From an uncultured Colwellia sp. (lineage in GTDB: Bacteria > Pseudomonadota > Gammaproteobacteria > Enterobacterales > Alteromonadaceae): 64,000 nt of DNA. The notes beneath the pieces were generated by a model, which did no database searches, was not told the origin of the DNA, and saw only the letters and a list, made by a program, of their open reading frames with translations. The position numbers and the translations under genes were made by a program. Positions 36,400 through 45,481 of the stretch are shown here, in pieces; within the stretch, counting starts at the first letter, position 1, and each line of letters begins with the position of its first letter. The stretch is from positions 1 through 64,000 of the forward strand of contig CAJXYE010000009.1 of NCBI GenBank assembly GCA_913063325.1. Direction: 5' to 3'.

Positions 36400-37128
36400 T
36401 TAACCTTCAAGGTCTTGTGCAGGCGTTTCTTGCCAAGCATCACCAACAAACAAATAACCTTTACCCCAAATAGTTTTAAATTTTTTCGGCTTTTGAGGAT
36501 CATCATTAAACAGTTTTCTTAAGCTCGATAACATCACATCAAAGCGTCTGTCTTGACCATCATATTCACGTTTTTTCAATGCTTTAAAAACAGAGTCTCG
36601 GTCAACGACACTACCCGCATGTTGCGCTAAATAAGTGAGGAAAGCGAATAAACTAGTGGATAGTTCAACTTCTACACCTTGATAGATAACACGTTTTGCT
36701 TCTTGATTTATGGTCAATTCACCAAAAACAAGTTCGGTATTTGATTTATCTTCTGTTGATTCTCTATGACTTAGTTGACGATTAATACGCGCCAATAAAG
36801 CACGTGGTCGAACAGGCTTGATAACATAGTCATCTGCACCGGCTTCTAAACCAATCACTTCATCAAATTCATCAGCGCGAGCGGTTAACATAATTATAGG
36901 TATTTGTTTACTCGGCTCATGTTGGCGAATAAGGCGACATACTTCAATGCCATTGAGGCCCGGCAGCATAACGTCAAGCAAAACGATGTCAGTGGTGTTT
37001 TTTTTGATGACGTCAAGCACCAGATCGCCACGGGCAACGTGAGTTACCTTAAAACCTTGTTCAGTTAAATATTCGCACACCCAATCGGCTAGGCTAATAT
37101 CATCTTCTACCAATAAAATATTATGCAT
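36400..37128 (-). CDS. OmpR/RstA-family response regulator
   Basis: A 242-residue regulator with receiver Asp52 (IVLLDVMLPG), acidic LVEDD and Lys in VIKPVRP. The C-terminal winged helix has LTYLAQHAGSVVDRDSVFKAL, DRRFDVMLSSLRKLFNDDPQKPKKFKTIWGKGYLFV. These blocks are close to RstA-type regulators. It probably controls the envelope genes upstream in the same orientation and is coupled to the kinase two bases downstream. Confidence 0.92.
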   Translation of the reverse strand: MHNILLVEDDISLADWVCEYLTEQGFKVTHVARGDLVLDVIKKNTTDIVLLDVMLPGLNGIEVCRLIRQHEPSKQIPIIMLTARADEFDEVIGLEAGADDYVIKPVRPRALLARINRQLSHRESTEDKSNTELVFGELTINQEAKRVIYQGVEVELSTSLFAFLTYLAQHAGSVVDRDSVFKALKKREYDGQDRRFDVMLSSLRKLFNDDPQKPKKFKTIWGKGYLFVGDAWQETPAQDLEG

Positions 37129-37183
37129 TATATTTTTCCTGCTCTGTCTGTTTCATACACTGATGTGTCTTCATGTTAGTGAA

Positions 37184-37621
37184 TTAAAAGAGTCGCCAGC
37201 GACGTTTACGTGAGGTGCTTTTATGCTGCCAACTTACCTCTACTTTTGTTTCGGCAATAACTTTATTATCGCTTAATGCGCGTAACTGGTATTTAACACT
37301 TTTATTTGACTCAAACTCTACTTTTATCTGCACATTGTTATTGTTTTGCCAGCAACCTAGTTGTTTCTTTTTACCTTCTTGATACAGACAAAAACTTTGC
37401 TTAGCATCAGAGTGCCATTGTAATTCAACCGTGGCAAAACAAGCACGACCTTGTCTTAAGGTTACACACTGCTCAGGCAGAGCTGTAAAATCAACGTGCT
37501 CACTTTTTAGCATATTAATCTCTTCGGCCTGAACAAAATTTAAAAATGATAGGCTAAAAAATATCAATAACAGTACGCGAGCATCAACTATGGCAATTCC
37601 TTTGCCAATATTAGAATACAT
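37184..37621 (-). CDS. DUF3019 family exported protein
   Basis: A 145-residue protein of unknown function with a signal peptide (ARVLLLIFFSLSFLNFVQA). The mature domain has about 110 residues with four cysteines (EQCVTLRQGRACFATVELQW, QSFCLYQ, LGCWQ) that likely form two disulfides in an Ig-like beta sandwich, and a very basic end (STSRKRRWRLF). DUF3019 is my family assignment from these blocks. The ATG at 37621 is preferred over an upstream TTG because of the preceding GGAG; it overlaps the MipA stop by 11 bases. Context ties it to the RstAB-like pair. Confidence 0.75.
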   Translation of the reverse strand: MYSNIGKGIAIVDARVLLLIFFSLSFLNFVQAEEINMLKSEHVDFTALPEQCVTLRQGRACFATVELQWHSDAKQSFCLYQEGKKKQLGCWQNNNNVQIKVEFESNKSVKYQLRALSDNKVIAETKVEVSWQHKSTSRKRRWRLF

Positions 37622-38579
37622 ACAGCACTCCAAGCATCACTTGAATAGTTTGACTCTTATCAACGATGGGGCTTTCTTTTACATTATTGGAGAATATGCT
37701 GTGTGTTATGCCGGTATTAAAAGACCAACTTGCTGATAAAGGGTACTGTGCATAAACTTCTAGTTGTCCTCTAAAGCCGCCCTTAGCTGTATGTTCGGCT
37801 CTGTTATCGGTTGATTCTTCAGGGCTAACACCAATATAATAATCAACTATGTCTTGGCTAAAGTAGGTTAAACCACCGCCTAAATAAATATCCCAGTTTC
37901 GGTAAGGTAATAAATAGCTATAAAAACTATCAATAATTATGCCGCCGACATGTTTACCGTTAACATCGTCGCCAGCGCTGCCATAAGCAAAATCAATACT
38001 AAATAAAGATTCTTTAAAGAAATGAGAATAACGTAAAGCTATGCCACCAGTACCTTCACGTTCTCTTAACCCTGCTAGTAGCTCATCATCGCCGCCCCCA
38101 TACTCAATCAGGGAATCTGAGTCATAACCTTGCAAATAAGCCTTGGTAATAAGATCAAGCTGCCATTTATCTTCAACAAATAATTGATAACCAAATTCAG
38201 TGCCGCCAAGTAGTGCATTTGAGCGTCTTTGGTTGCTTTGTAAAAAAAAGCCTTTATAGGAAATATCAACCAGTATGCCCGGCATGAAATAATGTAATAA
38301 TTCGCTTTGTTCAATGCCAGCTATTATTTCTGGATCATAAACCACTGAGAGGTCAAGAATAAACTGCCACTCAAAAGCGTCTTTTGCTATCGGTTTATTA
38401 GCATTTTTATCTTCATCCAGGCTGCTTTCTAGTTCAGCAGTACTTTCCTCAATACTACTCTTTTGTGCATAGCTTAATGAGCTAAAAGTTAACAAACAAG
38501 ATAACAGCAAGCTAATAGAAAGCAGCCGGCTTAAGCCGAGTTCTTGTTTAAGTCTGATATTATTTTTTTTAAAGACCAT
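37611..38579 (-). CDS. MipA/OmpV family outer membrane protein
   Basis: A 322-residue protein with a signal peptide (LLSISLLLSCLLTFSSLSYA) and an acidic linker. A MipA/OmpV-type beta-barrel follows, with GILVDISYKGFFLQSNQRRSNA, LAGLREREGTGGIALRYSHFF, SYLLPYRNWDIYLGGGLTYFSQDIVDYYIGVSPEES and a terminal VMLGVLYVF. MipA links lytic transglycosylase to peptidoglycan synthases in E. coli, and OmpV relatives bind antimicrobial peptides; no specific role is proven here. Co-oriented with DUF3019 and a two-component pair, which suggests a regulated envelope response. Confidence 0.85.
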   Translation of the reverse strand: MVFKKNNIRLKQELGLSRLLSISLLLSCLLTFSSLSYAQKSSIEESTAELESSLDEDKNANKPIAKDAFEWQFILDLSVVYDPEIIAGIEQSELLHYFMPGILVDISYKGFFLQSNQRRSNALLGGTEFGYQLFVEDKWQLDLITKAYLQGYDSDSLIEYGGGDDELLAGLREREGTGGIALRYSHFFKESLFSIDFAYGSAGDDVNGKHVGGIIIDSFYSYLLPYRNWDIYLGGGLTYFSQDIVDYYIGVSPEESTDNRAEHTAKGGFRGQLEVYAQYPLSASWSFNTGITHSIFSNNVKESPIVDKSQTIQVMLGVLYVF

Positions 38580-38709
38580 AGCTACGCACAGAGTAAATTT
38601 ACAAAAAGTAACTATATGTTACCACGGTGTAAATGTTACTTGTGCGAGTGATGCAGTTTTATTGTTTAAAAAGTGTAAGTAAACTTACCCAGTAACCTTA
38701 TTTAAGTGA

Positions 38710-40776
38710 CTAAAAGGTCATCTTCAAACCAACGTAGGGAAAGACACCAATATCTTCTTCACCAGAAATATTATATTCCGTTAAGCTATCGCCATCTTCA
38801 GGATCATAGTAATAACCCGATACATTTTTTTGTGCCATGGCATTGATAATTGCCCAAGTCCACTTGGCGTCATAACCCCAATAAGTGGTTTTGTAATTAG
38901 CCTCCAAGTCTAGACGGTGATAAACCGGTAAGGTTTTTGCGTTTAACTCGCCATACTCGGGTAAAAAGTGATCGTCATAATCAGGGTTTTCACGTAAACC
39001 AACGATAGGGGTGTACTTTGCTCCGCTACGCAAGGTGAATCGAAGGCCGAAATCCCAGCGTTCATTTAACTCGTAATTTACAACAGCATTGGCGACCATA
39101 GGGGTATCAAGGTAATAATCGGCACTGATATTAGTCAGATCATCAGTACGCTGACTTTGTGACCAACTTAACGATGCCCAACCAAACCAGCCATTATTTC
39201 GATCATGCCTAACTAACCACTCAACACCTTGTGCATCGCCAGAAGTATCATTGGTGTAATGTAATTCCAAGTCAGCCTCGGCTGAATGTTCATCGATAGA
39301 GCGTGGTAATTCAGTTAACTCTTTATGGTAAATGTCAATGGAGGTAAACCATATGTCGTTTAACTGGTAATCTGCACCCAGTGAGTAATGAGTTGATTGT
39401 GGAGACTTTATTTGTGGGTTGCCTAACTTATTTAACGCAGTATCAACATCAGGGAAGCGGCTGTAAGTACCGACCTTTGCTTTAAACGTTAAACCGTCTG
39501 CAGCAAACCAATCTAAAGCAAATCGGGGATGAATAAATGTTTGGTCGGTATAATCATTACTTTCAGCTCTTACGCCATAGGTTAATTGCCAACTCTCACT
39601 CATTTGCCAAATATCATGAACATAAATGGCGATATCTTCATCAGTTAAGTTAGCATTATCTTGAATTCTGTCCCCTTTATTTGATTCACAATCTGCATCG
39701 TTTTCTGTGCAGTAATAAGGGATGATGTCGAAACTGTAATCGACGTCTGATTTACTGTAATCAAGGCCAAAGCCTAACTTGTGATCTGCAAGCCAAGTGA
39801 TTTGTGATGAAAAGCGCAGGTTATATATCTCTTCATCAACTTTTATAAATTGTCCTTTACCAAATATTTCGTCGGTTGTATTGACAGTATGGCCTGCGAC
39901 TAACTGCATGATTTTTTGTTCGTCACCATAATATTGCCAAGAAATACTTTGGCTATCAAACTTGGTTGTTATTTTTAAGTCACCTACACTATCAGGGTTA
40001 ACTCGACCTTCTTCTGATCTTTCAGATATATTAACGCCACCTGTATCACTGGCACCAGAGGCACTAAAGGTAAGTTTATGCGCGTCGCCAATTAGCCATT
40101 GATACTTAGCTTGGTAGTCTTCACTTACTGGGGCTTTAAATATGGTATAGCCTTCATCATCTTCCTCATCACTTTCGGGTAAAAATAAATGAATTTGGCT
40201 ACGGCGATAAGAGACATAAAATGCTTGGTCTTCAAAGGTTTCACCTTCAACCATAAAGCCACTTTTTAGCATGCTTAAATCGATAGTGGTCTCAATATCT
40301 TGCTGGCGAGGATCACGTAGTTTTACATCAAAAATACCACCTGTGGCATTACCATATTCACTACCAAATGCAGCAGGGTGAAGGGCAAAGTCTTGAATAA
40401 GATTTTCATTAAAAATACTGTCACCGAACAAATGAAAAATATAACCTGCTGGTATGTCATCAATATAAAAAGCGTTGTCATCAGGAGACGAGCCGCGCAC
40501 AGCGGGTGAACCGGTATCACCGCCGGCATAAACAATGCCCGGTAAGCTATATACCGCACTAAGAGGGTCATTACCAATACCAGCAACACTCATTAGTTGC
40601 TCGGTTTGCTCGGTCATTTCACTGTTAGCTTGATTACGTTTTGAGGTAACTTCGATAACCTCAAGACCTTCTTCTGCTTTGTTTTTTTCAGGTGCGGTTT
40701 CCGCAGCCATTACGGGTAGTGCAAAGCTGAGCAGTAAAAGTGAACTGACCATGCGAGCAATTGGTGTGAGTGTCAT
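38710..40776 (-). CDS. TonB-dependent outer membrane receptor
   Basis: A 688-residue gated barrel for energy-dependent uptake. Signal peptide VSSLLLLSFALPVMAAE; TonB box region LEVIEVTSKR; plug domain with PGIVYAGGDTGSPAVRGSSPDDNAFYIDDIP; barrel to the C-terminal VGLKMTF. The ATG at 40776 is chosen because the frame start at 40803 is a TTG and the downstream start gives a normal signal peptide. The substrate is unknown; the barrel is smaller than siderophore receptors of about 750-800 residues and no iron box is seen just upstream. It heads a same-strand group with MipA, DUF3019 and a two-component pair. Confidence 0.88.
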   Translation of the reverse strand: MTLTPIARMVSSLLLLSFALPVMAAETAPEKNKAEEGLEVIEVTSKRNQANSEMTEQTEQLMSVAGIGNDPLSAVYSLPGIVYAGGDTGSPAVRGSSPDDNAFYIDDIPAGYIFHLFGDSIFNENLIQDFALHPAAFGSEYGNATGGIFDVKLRDPRQQDIETTIDLSMLKSGFMVEGETFEDQAFYVSYRRSQIHLFLPESDEEDDEGYTIFKAPVSEDYQAKYQWLIGDAHKLTFSASGASDTGGVNISERSEEGRVNPDSVGDLKITTKFDSQSISWQYYGDEQKIMQLVAGHTVNTTDEIFGKGQFIKVDEEIYNLRFSSQITWLADHKLGFGLDYSKSDVDYSFDIIPYYCTENDADCESNKGDRIQDNANLTDEDIAIYVHDIWQMSESWQLTYGVRAESNDYTDQTFIHPRFALDWFAADGLTFKAKVGTYSRFPDVDTALNKLGNPQIKSPQSTHYSLGADYQLNDIWFTSIDIYHKELTELPRSIDEHSAEADLELHYTNDTSGDAQGVEWLVRHDRNNGWFGWASLSWSQSQRTDDLTNISADYYLDTPMVANAVVNYELNERWDFGLRFTLRSGAKYTPIVGLRENPDYDDHFLPEYGELNAKTLPVYHRLDLEANYKTTYWGYDAKWTWAIINAMAQKNVSGYYYDPEDGDSLTEYNISGEEDIGVFPYVGLKMTF

Positions 40777-41028
40777 TAGTGGGCTATCCCTGTCTTTTAT
40801 CAATTTAGTATGTGTACTTGGTATGGATAAATTTTGCCGTACATTGATGTATGAATCAGTAATCTAAGTGTCGAAAAACTGTCAGTTAACTGTAAGAAAA
40901 TGTCAGTAATCGAGCTTTACTCAAGCTTTTATTGTTCTAGCTCATCATGACGCTTGCAATGAATTGACTTGTGGAAGCTTTCTATTACTATTTCACCCTA
41001 TAACGCGCACAACTCGAATTTTAGGTAA

Positions 41029-42240
41029 ATGTCTATGTCAGATTTAAGTGCTAAAAAAAACACCGCAGCTAAGCCACAATTTAACTGGCAAGATCCATTA
41101 TTATTAGAATCTCTACTTTCAGAAGAAGAGCGTCTTGTTCGTGATAGTGCTCATCAATATTGCCAAGAAAAATTAATGCCACGAATTTTGTTGGCTAATC
41201 GGCATGAAAATTTTGATGTTGAAATTATGAAAGAGTTTGGTGCGCTGGGATTACTGGGCGCGACTATTGAAGAGAAGTACGGTTGTGCAGGCATCAACTA
41301 TGTTAGTTACGGCTTAATTGCCCGTGAAGTTGAACGGGTTGATAGCGGTTATCGCAGTGCTATGAGTGTGCAGTCATCATTAGTGATGCACCCCATTCAC
41401 GCCTATGGCAGCGAAGCACAAAAAATGAAATATCTACCTAAATTAGCAACAGGAGAGTGCATAGGGTGTTTTGGTTTAACTGAGCCTAATTCAGGATCTG
41501 ATCCTGCGAGTATGGCAACTAAAGCAATTGCGGTTGACGGTGGTTATCAACTTAATGGCAGTAAAATGTGGATAACTAATTCCCCTATTGCAGATGTCTT
41601 TATTGTCTGGGCCAAGCTAGAGGGTGTTATCAGAGGCTTTATTCTTGAAAAGGGTATGGCTGGTTTAACAACGCCTAAAATTGAAGGTAAGTTCTCATTA
41701 CGTGCTTCTATTACTGGCGAAATTGTCATGGATAATGTTTTTGTGCCAAGCGAAAATATGCTACCAGATGCTAGTGGTTTATCAGGACCTTTTGGCTGTT
41801 TAAATAAAGCGCGTTATGGTATTGCTTGGGGGGCATTAGGTGCTGCTGAATTTTGTTGGCATGGTGCTCGTCAATATACTTTAGATAGAGAGCAGTTTGG
41901 CAAACCCTTAGCGGCGACGCAGTTAATTCAAAAGAAACTAGCTGATATGCAAACTGAGATCACCACGGGCTTGCTGGCGTGTTTGCAAGTAGGCCGTTTG
42001 ATGGACAGTCATAACTTAGCACCTGAAGCCATTTCATTAATCAAGCGTAACTCTTGTGGTAAAGCCTTAGATATTGCTAGGCAAGCACGTGATATGCATG
42101 GTGGTAACGGCATCAGCGATGAGTTTCATATTATTCGTCATGTGATGAATCTCGAAGCCGTTAATACTTATGAAGGCACCCATGATGTGCATGCCTTGAT
42201 TTTAGGGCGTGCGCAAACTGGCATACAGGCGTTTTTCTAA
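41029..42240 (+). CDS. gcdH: Glutaryl-CoA dehydrogenase
   Basis: Oxidises and decarboxylates glutaryl-CoA to crotonyl-CoA in lysine/tryptophan breakdown; a FAD enzyme of the acyl-CoA dehydrogenase family. It has [16 protein letters not shown] (FAD/substrate loop), [47 protein letters not shown] and the catalytic base in [16 protein letters not shown] (Glu382). These are specific for GCDH rather than other ACADs. Length 403 is normal. An immediately following fragment belongs to an unrelated, decayed gene. Confidence 0.92.
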   Translation: MSMSDLSAKKNTAAKPQFNWQDPLLLESLLSEEERLVRDSAHQYCQEKLMPRILLANRHENFDVEIMKEFGALGLLGATIEEKYGCAGINYVSYGLIAREVERVDSGYRSAMSVQSSLVMHPIHAYGSEAQKMKYLPKLATGECIGCFGLTEPNSGSDPASMATKAIAVDGGYQLNGSKMWITNSPIADVFIVWAKLEGVIRGFILEKGMAGLTTPKIEGKFSLRASITGEIVMDNVFVPSENMLPDASGLSGPFGCLNKARYGIAWGALGAAEFCWHGARQYTLDREQFGKPLAATQLIQKKLADMQTEITTGLLACLQVGRLMDSHNLAPEAISLIKRNSCGKALDIARQARDMHGGNGISDEFHIIRHVMNLEAVNTYEGTHDVHALILGRAQTGIQAFF

Positions 42241-42241
42241 C

Positions 42242-42541
42242 ACTTGTTGTGAGCCTCTTGCCTTATATAAAGCACGTGTTGTCGCAAAGGGTTATCAAGA
42301 GGTATACAACCTTGGCAGCTGCCGCGGGGATGTTGATATTACCGAAGCACTGAATAAAACGATGGTAAATCAGTGGGTTGATTTTTCAGTTGATTTGAAT
42401 TGCTTCGCAGAACGGGGTGTTCAGTTTGATAAAATTGTTGTTCCAGTTGAATTGCGCAGTAAAGGGGTAATATCACTATCGGTGAGTAATATTCATTTTG
42501 AAGCGAATGCCGCTAAGTCAGCAAATGTGCGTTGTGACTAA
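42242..42541 (+). pseudogene. Remnant of the C-terminal domain of a GH3 beta-glucosidase
   Basis: The frame here is open into the end of gcdH, but only the part after it makes sense: SCRGDVDITEALNK, WVDFSVDLNCFAERGVQFDKI and GVISLSVSNIHFEAN. These resemble the C-terminal galactose-binding-like (ExoP_C) domain of Alteromonadales GH3 glucan 1,4-beta-glucosidases. The catalytic domains are missing, so this is a truncated relic of about 100 codons, perhaps left by a deletion that placed gcdH at its left edge. The alternative is a small independent protein that happens to look similar; the terminator beyond suggests an original gene end. Confidence 0.65.
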
Positions 42542-42551
42542 TGTAATATGT

Positions 42552-42585
42552 GAAGCCAAAATTCATTTGATTTTGGCTTCTTTTT
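42552..42585 (+). terminator. Terminator after the GH3 remnant / gcdH
   Basis: GAAGCCAAAA and TTTTGGCTTC form a perfect 10-bp stem with a nine-base loop, followed by TTTTT. It lies 10 bases past the remnant's stop and now probably terminates gcdH transcription. Confidence 0.92.
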
Positions 42586-42700
42586 CAAACATACGTCTGT
42601 TCACTCCTATAAGCTGATTTAAACTAAATTTCACGTCAATGATCCAATAAAGTTAAACCTTCTCTATACTTAGTAGATAGCTTTATTTAGGTTGTGTATT

Positions 42701-43702
42701 GTGGATAAAAAAACATTACATCTTACTGCCATCACACTTGTTATCTGTGTGGGTGTAATAGTGTTTTATGTGAATTATCAATCGTTTTGGCAACCACAAA
42801 AATATTTAGTCACTATCGCTGTATCAAAAACCCCTTTATCGACGCCTTTTTATGTGGCTAAAGCGATTGATGCTTTTGATGGCACCTGTGTCAATGTAAA
42901 GTTTGATGAGGTGATTGGTGGTCAAAAAGCGTTTGCGAAAGTGATGAATGGTGAAGCAGACTTTGGCACCAGTTCAGACTCTGTCATTGCTTTTCAAAGC
43001 TTGGCTAATAAAGATTTCGTAACCCACGTCATGTTTGTTCAATCGGACAACGATGTAAAACTCATTACCCGTCCATCAGCACAAATTAACTCAGCTATAA
43101 GGCTTAAAGGTAAGCGAATAGGTGTTACTAAAGGTACGGCAAGTGAGTATTTTTTAAGTATTTTGTTAGCCTTAGAAGGATTAACGACTGAAGATGTTCA
43201 GCTATTTCATTTTAAACCTGATGAATTGGTTCATGGTTTTATTGATAATAAAATAGATGCTTTTGTGCCTTGGGAGCCTTTTGCTTTTCACAGTACAAAA
43301 TTACTTAATAAACAAATAAAAATCCATGATACAAAAAGTTTAAATATATTGAGTTTTAATCTGATTTCTCTAATAGCGGATAAAGAACTGGTTGAGAAGG
43401 CAAAGTGTGTTATCGAAGGATTAACTCTTGCGATCGATTACATAGCTTCACATCCAGAGAAAGCCAAGAGAATTGTCATTAATGAACTAAAACTTTCTGC
43501 TGAATTTATAGAGTGGGTTTGGCCGGACTATATTTTCAAACTCGGTTTAAATCAGTCACTCATCCTAAGTATCAAATCTCAAGCTATTTGGGCTGTAGAG
43601 ACTAAAATGACTGAACATAATGATATACCCAACATAGAGAACTTTATTGACAGTAGAGCAATGTTACAAGTTGATCCTGGAGCTGTAAATATCCCCCTGT
43701 AA
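42701..43702 (+). CDS. NMT1/THI5-like substrate-binding protein with membrane anchor
   Basis: A 333-residue periplasmic solute-binding protein of the ABC nitrate/sulfonate/taurine/thiamine-precursor type. An N-terminal hydrophobic segment (LTAITLVICVGVIVFYV) lacks an obvious cleavage site and may be an anchor. The fold shows in TPLSTPFYVAKAIDAF, KVMNGEADFGTSSDSVIAFQ, LKGKRIGVTKGTASEYFLSILL and DAFVPWEPFA. The GTG at 42701 is preferred because the AGG lies nine bases before it; another GTG at 42692 is too close to it. There are no transporter genes; the next gene, ten bases on, is a diguanylate cyclase, so this may be a sensing component. Confidence 0.75.
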   Translation: MDKKTLHLTAITLVICVGVIVFYVNYQSFWQPQKYLVTIAVSKTPLSTPFYVAKAIDAFDGTCVNVKFDEVIGGQKAFAKVMNGEADFGTSSDSVIAFQSLANKDFVTHVMFVQSDNDVKLITRPSAQINSAIRLKGKRIGVTKGTASEYFLSILLALEGLTTEDVQLFHFKPDELVHGFIDNKIDAFVPWEPFAFHSTKLLNKQIKIHDTKSLNILSFNLISLIADKELVEKAKCVIEGLTLAIDYIASHPEKAKRIVINELKLSAEFIEWVWPDYIFKLGLNQSLILSIKSQAIWAVETKMTEHNDIPNIENFIDSRAMLQVDPGAVNIPL

Positions 43703-43712
43703 GAGGAATGTA

Positions 43713-44999
43713 ATGATGAATGGAAGCCTATCCCAACGTATTTATTTTTTTACCTTAAGTTGTTGTGTTTTATTTGCCACCATACTTGGTAGTGTAATAT
43801 GGTCGTCACAAACAGTAGAGCTTGCTTTTGCTAGAGATAGCTATGCACAACAAGTTGATAATCAGACCAATTCATTAAAGCAGCTTGTCATTAGTGATAA
43901 TATTTACTCAAGTAGCTACAGTGTAAGTCATTGGCAATCTTTACAGAAAAAATTAACGCGTTTACTTAAATCATCACCTAAATTAACGCCCTCACAGCAA
44001 ACCGTTCAAAATAGTATTAAAAGCCAAAATGAAAACCTCAAACGCCTATTTTCCCAAATCACTAAGAATAAGCTTAAAAATGCTAGCGCTGCAATAAAGG
44101 TACATCTTAAAGCACGTTTGATGATGCAATTGGAAGCGATTAGATCTGACTCCTTACAGCTGTCTTCAATTGCTCATACTGATATTCACAATACCATCAA
44201 ACATGAAGCCTTCTTTATCATTGCTGTATCTGGAGTTAGTATTGTTGCCTTGTTATTTGGTTCATTTACCTTAATGCACATAGTGAGAAAATCTCTTGAT
44301 GAAGTAAAACGAGCATTTAAACAAAATCATAGTGGTCATTTCCAAAAAATACATCTCTCTCATCCATCTGACGAATTTGATAGTATCGTCAAAGCCTTTA
44401 ACGGTATGAATGATAAGTTAAGTGAAACTACCGTATCATTAGCCGTGATGAAAAAGGTGGTTGAAGAACGTACCCATATATTAGAACAACTCTCGAATAC
44501 AGATCCTCTGACTAAAGTGGCTAATCGTAGAGCATTGTTTGAGCGAGCGTCAATGGAGTTCTCTCGAGCAATAAGAAGTAAAAATAAATTGACGCTGTTA
44601 TTGTTAGATTGTGACTTCTTCAAAAGGATTAATGATGAGTTTGGTCACTTATTTGGTGACGAGTTATTGATACATATTTGTAATATTTGTGGTCAAGAGA
44701 TACGAGATATAGATTTTTTAGCTCGGTATGGCGGAGAAGAGTTTATTATTATTTTGCCAAACTGCGATATAAAAGGGGGAATTGAAACGGCTAATCGCAT
44801 TCAACACTCATTAGCATGTCACTGTATTGCGATGAAAGATAAGGAAATATGTGTGACTTTGAGTATTGGCGTTTGTATGCTCAGTGAGCAGCATAAAGAT
44901 TTAGAGCAGTTAATTAATGATACGGATAAAGCCATGTACCAAGCTAAGGAAAATGGTCGAAATCGTATTGAAGTACTGACCCCGCCCAATTTGCATTAA
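43713..44999 (+). CDS. Membrane diguanylate cyclase
   Basis: A 428-residue c-di-GMP synthase. TM1 is near 8-30; a periplasmic helical domain of about 120 residues follows; TM2 is near 168-190. Then come a HAMP-like linker, a coiled coil and a GGDEF domain. The active site is GGEEF, with a proper I-site RDID five residues before it; DCDFFKRINDEFGHLFGD is intact. It lies ten bases downstream of a binding protein gene, so the pair could form a two-protein sensor in which ligand binding modulates c-di-GMP synthesis. Start at ATG 43713 with GAGG upstream. Confidence 0.88.
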   Translation: MMNGSLSQRIYFFTLSCCVLFATILGSVIWSSQTVELAFARDSYAQQVDNQTNSLKQLVISDNIYSSSYSVSHWQSLQKKLTRLLKSSPKLTPSQQTVQNSIKSQNENLKRLFSQITKNKLKNASAAIKVHLKARLMMQLEAIRSDSLQLSSIAHTDIHNTIKHEAFFIIAVSGVSIVALLFGSFTLMHIVRKSLDEVKRAFKQNHSGHFQKIHLSHPSDEFDSIVKAFNGMNDKLSETTVSLAVMKKVVEERTHILEQLSNTDPLTKVANRRALFERASMEFSRAIRSKNKLTLLLLDCDFFKRINDEFGHLFGDELLIHICNICGQEIRDIDFLARYGGEEFIIILPNCDIKGGIETANRIQHSLACHCIAMKDKEICVTLSIGVCMLSEQHKDLEQLINDTDKAMYQAKENGRNRIEVLTPPNLH

Positions 45000-45481
45000 G
45001 TTTTCATCCATCGGAATACTTATTTCCTTTGCAAAGTCGCTATATTTTTTGAAACAATCATGTAACGTCAAGTGTATTGAGTTCATTCAATCGTTATTGT
45101 TAGGCAATGCACAAGTTTAATAACCACTAGGATATAATAATGAACATAAATACAATTAAAAGGTGAAATCCCGCTAAGTTAGCGGCACTTTCTGCACTGA
45201 ATTATGTCATGTTATTTGAGAAAATAAGATTATTATTTGTATAGTAATGCTTATTGTATAAATGAGCATTGCTTATTCTTCTTTGCTAGCTTACGGCGCT
45301 TATTAATTTCATTCTACCGCATAAAAACCTATCCGCCCCTCTTTTACAAAAACTGTACAAAAGCCTGCACACCTGTATCAAGGGTGATTTTGCCTAAAAA
45401 TCTGATAATATGATCTTAATCATGTTGCTTATTTTTTACCCCTTTAGAGTAGTGCGATAACCTTTAAGGGAGAGTAACTGT
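45000..45481. other. Intergenic region before the decarboxylase gene
   Basis: A 480-base AT-rich gap without credible coding. It has a small CCGCTAAGTTAGCGG hairpin near 45173. Just upstream of the decarboxylase start is a leader ending in AGGGAGAG. No recognisable operator or RNA was found. Confidence 0.4.
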
